A stretch of DNA of 64,000 nt from Natranaerobius thermophilus JW/NM-WN-LF (GTDB taxonomy: Bacteria; Bacillota; Natranaerobiia; Natranaerobiales; Natranaerobiaceae), in contig NC_010718.1 of the NCBI RefSeq assembly GCF_000020005.1, forward strand, positions 1,245,001-1,309,000. The letters run 5' to 3'. A model generated the notes under the pieces. It was not told the DNA's origin and ran no database searches. It was given only the letters and a program-made list of their open reading frames with translations. Numbering within the stretch: the stretch's first letter is position 1; each line of letters begins with the position of its first letter. The position numbers and the translations under genes are program-made. Shown in pieces: positions 58,900 to 64,000 of this stretch.

Positions 58900-58928
58900 C
58901 AAACCTCCCACTAGAAAGGAGTTTTAGC

Positions 58929-59273
58929 ATGACTAACCTAGAACGCTTAAAAATGGAAATTAAAGATATAGAAGTCCACGAACAAGAACTTAAAGTCTAT
59001 TTAGAAGAAAATCAGCTTAAACCCGATGAAGAATACAAAACAGATTCCCCAATTAATAAACGCAGAATTTACCAAACAGCTTTATCAATCCTTGAATCCT
59101 TAGCAAACTCACCTACAACAATGAAAAGATACACTCACGAAGATATGACAGTCTCACAGTTTGCTGAAAACCTACAAAACAGAATTGACCAGCTAGAACG
59201 GACTATAAGACAGCTATCAGTTTCAGACAGTCACAACAAGAAGAGTAGTACCTTCATGTTGTTTAAGGAGTGA
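58929..59273 (+). CDS. small helical phage structural protein, connector-like
   Basis: A 114-residue, mostly helical protein (MTNLERLKMEIKDIEVHEQE; IYQTALSILESLANSPTTMK; LQNRIDQLERTIRQLS). Size, composition and position after a portal suggest a head-tail connector, but I do not recognise a specific family. ATG after AGAAAGGAG. It ends 5 bases before the next start, so the two genes are coupled. Confidence 0.65.
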   Translation: MTNLERLKMEIKDIEVHEQELKVYLEENQLKPDEEYKTDSPINKRRIYQTALSILESLANSPTTMKRYTHEDMTVSQFAENLQNRIDQLERTIRQLSVSDSHNKKSSTFMLFKE

Positions 59274-59278
59274 TTATT

Positions 59279-60088
59279 TTGATTGAGAATGATTTCAAGT
59301 TTCTACTTAATCAGATAGGCAAACCTGTAAAGATAGATGATGGAGAAAAGACCACAAGAACTAAAGCAATCATCTCAACACATCAAAACAATTTTTACAA
59401 AAGAATAATATCAACACTCTATCCTATAGAATCGGGTAATATAATCGAATTTGACAATCAAAAGTTTATGATAACTGAACCTACCTATCCAAAGGTGGAT
59501 TTTAAATACAAAGCAGTTATTGAACCTATGTTTTATCAAATTGCTATATTTGACCATGATACAGATTTATTCTTCTTTACAGATGCAATTATTAAATCTT
59601 TTGATATGGGCATGGAAGATACAGACCAATTCATTGTACCAACAGATGAATTTAAGGTTATCCTACAAAGAAATGATGCAACAGATCTGATTGTTGAAAA
59701 TGACTATTTCTATTTATTTGATTTTAAATGGGTAGTTATGGGAATTGATAAAACTACCCCAGGGGTTATCAAATTAACAGTTGAACAAGATGAAAAGCAA
59801 GACGTTAAACTACCTTCCGAAGATGATACTTATATCTTAATATCGGGAGAAACAAGCGTACACGAAGATTCTACATATCAATATCAAGCCATAGCATATC
59901 AAGGGGTGGAAGAACTTGATAAGGAAATTAAATTTTCTATTGCTAATGATGTTGATAGTGAAATTACAGAAGATGGTGAGCTTACAGTTAAGGATACTGT
60001 TGGTACAACTATTGAAATTAAAGCAGAACTAGAAAAAGATTCGGATATTTATAGGATTTTAGAAGTTTCGGTTGCTGATTTATGGTAA
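59279..60088 (+). CDS. phage head-closure-like protein with C-terminal Ig-like domain
   Basis: A 269-residue protein. The first 90 residues (MIENDFKFLLNQIGKPVKI, then IESGNIIEFDNQKFMIT) resemble head-closure or stopper proteins of clostridial phages. A second beta-rich part follows (about 90-180), then a C-terminal Ig-like domain (ISGETSVHEDSTYQYQAIA to TIEIKAELE). TTG 59279 lies six bases after AAGGAGTG. Ends in Asp-Leu-Trp, as does the 134-residue protein encoded at 61263. Confidence 0.65.
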   Translation: MIENDFKFLLNQIGKPVKIDDGEKTTRTKAIISTHQNNFYKRIISTLYPIESGNIIEFDNQKFMITEPTYPKVDFKYKAVIEPMFYQIAIFDHDTDLFFFTDAIIKSFDMGMEDTDQFIVPTDEFKVILQRNDATDLIVENDYFYLFDFKWVVMGIDKTTPGVIKLTVEQDEKQDVKLPSEDDTYILISGETSVHEDSTYQYQAIAYQGVEELDKEIKFSIANDVDSEITEDGELTVKDTVGTTIEIKAELEKDSDIYRILEVSVADLW

Positions 60089-60108
60089 TTAATTAGGAGG
60101 AAGATATT

Positions 60109-60468
60109 ATGAAAGAAAACAGAGAAAAGGAGCTGAAGGGCGAAATTGATAACCTAAAAGAAATAACACAAGCAATTCAAGAATGGAAAAGTGCAGATGA
60201 ACAAAAAACAGAAAATGTGATGGACACATTAACTAGTTTATCCAATGAAATGGCAGAATTAAGGAAAGATGTGAATGAAGTGAAAATTAATCTTCCTACA
60301 TACTATGTTACAAAAGAGCAACACTCACAAGATAAGCAAGAGTTAACTCAACAGATTAGACAAGTAGAGTATAACTATAAAAAGGATATGTGGAAGTTAG
60401 CAGGTTTGTTTTTAACTGGTGCAGGGATTATGTTTGCTTTAATTCAGCTTTTTGTTACTTCAATTTGA
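60109..60468 (+). CDS. coiled-coil protein with C-terminal membrane helix (XhlA-like)
   Basis: A 119-residue protein with a coiled coil (about 1-60, including TLTSLSNEMAELRKDVNEVK) and one C-terminal membrane segment (LAGLFLTGAGIMFALIQLFV). This layout resembles XhlA/holin-associated proteins of phage lysis modules, yet here it lies among head genes with no endolysin nearby. SD TTAGGAGG. A membrane-tethering role is another option. Confidence 0.6.
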   Translation: MKENREKELKGEIDNLKEITQAIQEWKSADEQKTENVMDTLTSLSNEMAELRKDVNEVKINLPTYYVTKEQHSQDKQELTQQIRQVEYNYKKDMWKLAGLFLTGAGIMFALIQLFVTSI

Positions 60469-60628
60469 AGTTTGGCAGGGGATGGATTTTTTCCATATTG
60501 TAAACAATGCAATAAATAGTTGTTGGAAAATCACTTCATTTTAATCCAAAAAATTTGTTATTATTAGTGAGGGATAATTTTCGTAAGAAATCACTTTATT
60601 TTACCCTAAAAATTTTGTTATTATTAGT

Positions 60629-60739
60629 GAAGCCAAGTGTAGTAAGTGTGGCGAGGTTAAGTTAGCAAAAGATAAATATTTTAGTAAAAATAAATCTAGT
60701 CCAGATGGTTTAAATACCATTTGCAAAAAATGTAGATAA
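60629..60739 (+). CDS. zinc-ribbon mini-ORF 1 (36 codons, no standard start)
   Basis: The frame reads EAKCSKCGEVKLAKDKYF, then SKNKSSPDGLNTICKKCR and a TAA. Two CxxC pairs 25 residues apart match the small zinc ribbon at the N-terminus of phage HNH proteins. The frame is open upstream into repeat copy 2 but has no ATG, GTG or TTG; a GTG at 60627 is one base out of frame. It may start at ATT, need a frameshift, or be a remnant. Confidence 0.45.
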   Translation, partial: EAKCSKCGEVKLAKDKYFSKNKSSPDGLNTICKKCR

Positions 60740-60789
60740 TTTTGTGCAAAATCACTTCATTTTAACCTAAAAAATTTGTTATTATTAGT

Positions 60790-60900
60790 GAAGCCAAGTG
60801 TAGTAAGTGTGGTGAAGTTAAGTTAGCTAAAGATAAATATTTTAGAAAAGATTCTAAAGGGAAATATGGATTAAAAGGAATTTGTAAAAAATGTGATTAA
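60790..60900 (+). CDS. zinc-ribbon mini-ORF 2 (36 codons, no standard start)
   Basis: The frame reads EAKCSKCGEVKLAKDKYF, then RKDSKGKYGLKGICKKCD and a TAA at the same position as in mini-ORF 1. In the shared first 18 codons the two copies differ at three bases, all synonymous, while the middle segment has diverged around a kept Gly-Leu and the final CxxC. It follows repeat copy 3 and has the same start problem. Confidence 0.45.
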   Translation, partial: EAKCSKCGEVKLAKDKYFRKDSKGKYGLKGICKKCD

Positions 60901-61193
60901 TATTCGACAAAATCACTTGTATTTAATCCAAAAAATTTGTTATTACTAGTGAGGGATAATTTTCGTGGAAATCACTTCATTTTAACCCAAAAAATTTGTT
61001 ATTATATATGAAGGGGAGAACAATTACGTCAAAATTACTTTATTTTAACTCTAAAATTTTGTTATTATATATGAAGCAAGGTGAGAAAAATCACTTCATT
61101 TTAACCCAAAAAATTTGTTATTATATATGAAGGAGTTTTTTATTCATACTTAAAACTTACTTTGGCTAATTCAACAGGTTGTTTTTTATCTTT

Positions 61194-61229
61194 AAAGAGA
61201 GCTACATTTCCGTAGCTCTCTTTTCTTTT
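61194..61229 (+). terminator. terminator after the repeat array
   Basis: A perfect 12-bp stem AAAGAGAGCTAC/GTAGCTCTCTTT with loop ATTTCC, then TCTTTT. It places the repeat array in the 3' part of the upstream transcript. Confidence 0.88.
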
Positions 61230-61262
61230 GCTTTTTTATTCTAATTTTATAGGAGTGATAAC

Positions 61263-61667
61263 ATGAGTGATTATTTAAAAATAAAATTTGCTGAAACAGA
61301 TGAAGAAGTCTCCCAAGAGGGAGAATTTGATAATGCAATTATATTTAAGTTAAAAGCAGACGAAGAAGAAAAGGATTCTGAAAGATTGTATATTGAAGCT
61401 GATGAAGATTATCACTTGGAAGATGTTGTTATCAAGATTGAAGGAGATACAGCAGAAAAGTGGGCATTAGCACCTGATGATGATGGTGAAGAAGGTGAAT
61501 ATAAAGATTGGGGCGAGAGTTTAGATTTAGGAGATATTGATGCTGAAGATACAAAACACTTTTGGGTAAAGGCAAAAGCGGAAGAAAATGAAGATTTGGG
61601 GCAATATGATGATGTTCTTATTACTGTTGAAGGTCTTGCAGAAGAAACAGGCGGGGATTTGTGGTAG
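61263..61667 (+). CDS. highly acidic phage-element protein, unknown
   Basis: A 134-residue protein with about 46 Asp/Glu and 12 Lys/Arg. Alternating hydrophobic segments (DVVIKIEG, KHFWVKAKA, DVLITVEGL) suggest a beta sandwich. It could be a capsid decoration or adaptor protein; the strong charge also allows a DNA-mimic role. SD TAGGAGTGATAAC. Ends Gly-Gly-Asp-Leu-Trp. I do not recognise a family. Confidence 0.65.
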   Translation: MSDYLKIKFAETDEEVSQEGEFDNAIIFKLKADEEEKDSERLYIEADEDYHLEDVVIKIEGDTAEKWALAPDDDGEEGEYKDWGESLDLGDIDAEDTKHFWVKAKAEENEDLGQYDDVLITVEGLAEETGGDLW

Positions 61668-61682
61668 TTAGGAGTGATTTAG

Positions 61683-62426
61683 ATGCCCGAAGAATTTGCA
61701 GTTGATTTACAGACTGAAAGAATATTAACAGATGATGATACAGACTTTTTTAGCATTAATTTTCAGACAGGAAGGGAATTATCAAACCCTGAAGAATTTA
61801 CAGTTTCACTTCAAAGCGGTAGTGAATTAGTTGGAAAAGTAAAATCAAAATTACAGACTGGTAGAGAACTGTTTAGTGATTTTAAAGTTAAATTACAAAC
61901 TGAAAGATTGGTTGATAGTTTAGGAACAGAATCTTTTTCAGTAGGATTGCAAGCTGCTAGGAATATTTACGGTACTGTGATTAAAAAACTTCAAACTTTA
62001 AGAAATATGGAAGATGAAACACTAAAACATGAAGTTTTTGAAACTGCTATGTTACCTCTTGATTATCAAGCTAGTTATATTGACTTTCAAAATAGGAAGT
62101 GGTTTAGCATGATGTATAGTGATGAAATGATTGAGTTTTATAAAGGTGAAAAGAGAAATTTAGGGTTGGAAGTTGAGAGAACAATATACAAATATACAGG
62201 TTTTGAGATTGATTCTGTTGATGTTGAGATTAGGAAACTAGATAACGACCATACCCTAGTTGATGAGGGCGAAGGTAAGATTGATGGAAATAAAGTTTGG
62301 TATCTAGTGGATACGACCAAAGAAGATTTTGAGACAGATCAGAGTTATTATATTTATTTTAAAATCAATATTGATAATTCTGATAAGGTAATTATTGATA
62401 GACTTGAATTTGAAATTATTGAATAG
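61683..62426 (+). CDS. LQT-repeat protein, unknown, possible particle fibre
   Basis: A 247-residue protein with seven short repeats in its first 110 residues, each close to a hydrophobic-x-Leu-Gln-Thr-x-Arg-x-Leu pattern (VDLQTERIL, INFQTGREL, VSLQSGSEL, SKLQTGREL, VKLQTERLV, VGLQAARNI, KKLQTLRNM), spaced 14-18 residues. The C-terminal half is a separate beta-rich domain. The repeats suggest a beta-strand stack or fibre. SD TTAGGAGTG at 61669, 15 bases after the previous gene. Confidence 0.65.
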   Translation: MPEEFAVDLQTERILTDDDTDFFSINFQTGRELSNPEEFTVSLQSGSELVGKVKSKLQTGRELFSDFKVKLQTERLVDSLGTESFSVGLQAARNIYGTVIKKLQTLRNMEDETLKHEVFETAMLPLDYQASYIDFQNRKWFSMMYSDEMIEFYKGEKRNLGLEVERTIYKYTGFEIDSVDVEIRKLDNDHTLVDEGEGKIDGNKVWYLVDTTKEDFETDQSYYIYFKINIDNSDKVIIDRLEFEIIE

Positions 62427-62468
62427 TTAGCTGACACAAACTTTATTTGTATTGGTCAAATAAAACTG

Positions 62469-62521
62469 AGGACTGTGAGTGTTTAGGACTTCTTTTTGAA
62501 GGACTAACACAAAACAGGACT
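62469..62521 (+). repeat. four AGGACT direct repeats before scaffold gene
   Basis: AGGACT occurs at 62469, 62485, 62500 and 62516, spacing 16, 15, 16. The second and third lie on the two arms of an imperfect hairpin (GTGTTTAG...CTTC, TTTTT, GAAG...CTAACAC). The scaffold SD AAAAGGAGG follows directly. Confidence 0.75.
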
Positions 62522-62540
62522 CAAAAGGAGGATTCTAAAC

Positions 62541-62996
62541 ATGAAATTTGAATGGACAGATGATTTAAAACAACAGTTTGATGAAGAACAGCAAAAAACA
62601 GTTGAAAAATTGGTACAATCTCACGAAGATAAAATTAGAACAGAATACAGTCAAAAATTAAATGATATGGAGAGTAAAATACAGGAACTAGAACAATACA
62701 AGCCAGAAGAAAAATCAGAAGAACAGAAAAAGATTGAAGAAAAGGAAAATGAGTTATGGCAGAAACAGGTTGATTTAACACTTAAAGAAAATGGCTTAGA
62801 TGGTTTTGAGGGTTTAATAACTGCTAAAGATGAAGAAGATTTGAATAACAAGGTAGAACAGTTAAATAACGTCTTAAAGAAAAAGAAGGTTAATAATAGT
62901 TATGTTCCTAGAGAACATGGTTCAACAGATAAGTACTCACAAGCTAAACAAGAAGGTAATCCAAAAGAGATGATAAAATCTTTAATCAACAAATAA
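62541..62996 (+). CDS. phage capsid scaffolding protein (DUF4355-like)
   Basis: A 151-residue, highly charged coiled-coil protein (residues about 10-75 Glu/Gln/Lys-rich, then LTLKENGLDGFEGLI) directly before the major capsid gene. Size, composition and position match DUF4355-type scaffolds, which guide capsid assembly. SD AAAAGGAGG. Confidence 0.8.
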   Translation: MKFEWTDDLKQQFDEEQQKTVEKLVQSHEDKIRTEYSQKLNDMESKIQELEQYKPEEKSEEQKKIEEKENELWQKQVDLTLKENGLDGFEGLITAKDEEDLNNKVEQLNNVLKKKKVNNSYVPREHGSTDKYSQAKQEGNPKEMIKSLINK

Positions 62997-63028
62997 AGCA
63001 TACTATATAATTACAGGAGTGATTGAAT

Positions 63029-63898
63029 ATGTTTACACATAATAACTTTTTACAATATGAAAGTATTGATATGAGTGGAGTTTTAGAAGTTACTAACGTA
63101 CCACAAACTCCTATTACATCTTTGTTGATGGTAAGGCAGGTTCAAGCACAAGCTCCACAGGTACATTGGGTAGAAGTTGAGATAGATGAATCTTCGGCTG
63201 TTACTCAAGGAGAAGGTGATGATGCTCCAGAACATAAAACTGATAACAGAGAACTTAAAGAAAACTACCTTGAGATTTTTGGAGCAACAGCAAAGGTCTC
63301 AAATACTGCACAGTATTCAACTAGTGAAACTGTGAATGACTTACTAGCACATGAAGTAGAGTTGAAAACTCAATCCATTCGTAACAGAATGGAAAACAAG
63401 TTTATTAATGGTAATAAAAACTTTGCTGATGGTGTTTATGAAACTGATGGTATTCTTAACTTGATTAATTCTGAAAACCAAAAAACAGAAGATGAATTTA
63501 ATGAAAATGTTTTCTTAGATACTTTACAAAAGCTATACGATGCGAATGTACACGATAATATGATTGTTTTCCTTAGACCAGAAGAGAAGATTAAGATTAA
63601 CCAAGAGTTTAATAACGTAGTTAAATATACTGATACTTTAGATCGAGTAGCAGGATTCGATGCAGAGCAATACATATCTCCTTTTGGTATTGTAAGATTT
63701 GCACTTGCACCAAAGTTACCTGCTAATACAATGTTTGTAATTAATCCTGCTTATCTTGAAATGCCAACACTAATTCCATTCACAGCTAGACCACAGAATC
63801 CTAGTGGTTCTAAACAGGAAGTATACCTAGAAACACAAGCAGGAGTTAAGCTATTAAACAGTTATGCTGGTTCTACTTTAGAAATTTCTACTGCATAG
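63029..63898 (+). CDS. phage major capsid protein (HK97-type, DUF5309/SU10-like)
   Basis: The 289-residue protein has LEVTNVPQTPITSLL, HWVEVEIDESSAVTQGEGDD and FGATAKVSNTAQYS near the N-terminus, a central helix-rich section and a C-terminal FTARPQNPSGSKQEVYLETQAGV, the pattern I associate with SU10-like capsid proteins of the HK97 fold. AGGAGTGATTGAAT precedes the ATG. Scaffold plus MCP strongly support a particle-forming element. Followed by a terminator. Confidence 0.8.
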   Translation: MFTHNNFLQYESIDMSGVLEVTNVPQTPITSLLMVRQVQAQAPQVHWVEVEIDESSAVTQGEGDDAPEHKTDNRELKENYLEIFGATAKVSNTAQYSTSETVNDLLAHEVELKTQSIRNRMENKFINGNKNFADGVYETDGILNLINSENQKTEDEFNENVFLDTLQKLYDANVHDNMIVFLRPEEKIKINQEFNNVVKYTDTLDRVAGFDAEQYISPFGIVRFALAPKLPANTMFVINPAYLEMPTLIPFTARPQNPSGSKQEVYLETQAGVKLLNSYAGSTLEISTA

Positions 63899-63905
63899 TA
63901 ATTTT

Positions 63906-63940
63906 AAGGGGCTAGATTTTAATTCTAGCCCCTTCTTATT
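63906..63940 (+). terminator. hairpin after major capsid gene
   Basis: A perfect 11-bp stem AAGGGGCTAGA/TCTAGCCCCTT with a 7-base loop; the following T-run is weak (CTTATT). Confidence 0.75.
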
Positions 63941-63982
63941 AAAAAAATATAATTCAACATTTAGAAACAAAGGAGGAGACAA

Positions 63983-64000
63983 ATGAAATGGTTACCCAAG
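63983..64000 (+). CDS. start of a further gene, cut by window end
   Basis: AAAGGAGGAGACAA is followed by ATG and MKWLPK, then the window ends. The strong SD makes it a real start; product unknown. Confidence 0.65.

Larger units (their letters stand above)
58137..58928 (+). other. 792-base non-coding, hairpin-rich stretch
   Basis: No convincing gene. Structures include a hairpin at 58456-58490 (GGAAGTGATTGATAA with TTATCAGTCATTCC), palindrome AGGCGTTCGCCT (58547-58558), a 7-bp GC hairpin ACCGCCC/GGGCGGT with loop TGTTTCG (58606-58626), two related CCTGTTT(C)GGGG hairpins (near 58658-58676 and 58688-58710), ACATTCA-AGA-TGAATGT plus T-run (58634-58655), and the five-hairpin series listed separately. 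A promoter-like sequence lies at 58267. Confidence 0.75.
60528..61131 (+). repeat. seven-copy 44-bp dyad repeat array
   Basis: Copies start at 60528, 60588, 60749, 60910, 60969, 61032 and 61088 (distances 60, 161, 161, 59, 63, 56). Consensus begins AAATCACTTCATTTTAAC and ends TTTGTTATTATTAGTGAAG. Internal pairs are TCACT/AGTGA (or CTTCAT/ATGAAG in copies 5-7), TAAC/GTTA and AAA/TTT. Copies 2 and 3 are each followed by exactly 117 bases that hold a zinc-ribbon mini-ORF; copies 1 and 4 are followed by near-identical short spacers GGATAATTTTCGT. Each copy contains an extended -10-like TGTTATTAT. Confidence 0.95.
55712..64000 (+). mobile_element. tRNA-Val-integrated phage-like element, right end not reached
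   Basis: From the tRNA onward all genes are on the plus strand: tyrosine recombinase, portal, two connector-like proteins, coiled-coil membrane protein, two unknown proteins, scaffold, major capsid protein. Terminase, protease, tail, lysogeny control and replication genes are absent from the visible 8.3 kb, and two long non-coding, repeat-rich stretches separate the genes. It may be a degraded prophage, a satellite or a domesticated particle. Confidence 0.8.

Noticed and set aside
58827-58928. N-terminal extension of the 114-residue connector-like protein
   Set aside because: The extension runs through the hairpin series; the ATG at 58929 has a good AAAGGAG SD.
60528-60680. Tandem protein repeat reading KSLHFNPKNLLLLV
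   Set aside because: Copies 1 and 2 are in frame with each other (60-base period), but later periods of 161, 59 and 56 break the frame and there is no SD or start.
60528-61131. CRISPR array
   Set aside because: Spacing between the repeats is irregular (12-19 or 117 bases), spacers recur between units, two hold coding sequence, and no cas gene is nearby.
60528-61131. Integron attC sites
   Set aside because: A tyrosine integrase is nearby and TAAC/GTTA pairs occur, but the repeats lack the full R/L box layout and the integrase lacks a visible integron-specific insertion; kept only as an analogy.
61088-61150. Short frame starting ATGAAGGAG at repeat copy 7
   Set aside because: It ends after eight codons and has no homologous longer form.

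Overview
The window reads as chromosome of an anaerobic, endospore-forming, low-GC Firmicute. Support comes from sporulation genes (gpr, spoIIP, yqfC, yqfD, dacF), a CIRCE-controlled hrcA-grpE-dnaK-dnaJ operon, a glycine T-box, SigA/DnaG, Tat genes and strong AGGAGG Shine-Dalgarno (SD) sites with frequent TTG/GTG starts. Many proteins are acidic, which fits a salt-adapted species. The gene set and order resemble Natranaerobius-like Clostridia, but that is inference from memory, not a search.

Layout. 0-7.5 kb: end of a DUF1786-like gene, holA, rpsT (minus strand), gpr, spoIIP, lepA, hemW. 7.5-15.6 kb: heat-shock operon hrcA-grpE-dnaK-dnaJ continuing into prmA-rsmE-mtaB. 15.6-31 kb: housekeeping cluster (HIT, rpsU, yqeY, nfeD-floA, yqfC-yqfD-phoH-pgpH-ybeY-dgkA, DUF502, cdd, racemase, era, recO). 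31-38.6 kb: T-box glyQS, then the ccpN-ppsR-ppdK gluconeogenesis control group. 38.7-44.5 kb: dacF (minus), dgt, dnaG-sigA. 44.6-45 kb: tRNA cluster Asn-Met-Glu-Val. 45-55.6 kb: trmK, Nif3-like, zinc-ribbon protein, rnpB, CofE-like gene (minus), a two-component system, yjbQ and a radical SAM gene (minus), trmI, tatA, tatC.

55.6-64 kb is accessory. A second identical tRNA-Val is followed at once by a tyrosine recombinase and then phage-type structural genes: portal, connector-like proteins, a coiled-coil membrane protein, an acidic protein, an LQT-repeat protein, scaffold and major capsid protein, and a gene cut by the window edge. No terminase, repressor or replication gene is seen, and the order is unlike a normal head module. 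The right attachment site is outside the window.

The most unusual structures lie in this element: (1) seven copies of a 44-bp dyad repeat at 60.53-61.13 kb, two of which are followed by 36-codon zinc-ribbon mini-ORFs that differ only synonymously in their first 18 codons and have no standard start codon; (2) about 790 non-coding bases after the portal gene with a run of hairpins, five of them in a regular series with a shared three-base-loop design; (3) four AGGACT repeats at about 16-nt spacing in front of the scaffold gene; and (4) an integrase whose SD lies inside a 22-bp hairpin. In the core chromosome the oddest point is rsmE, whose conserved N-terminus has no ATG, GTG or TTG start in frame.
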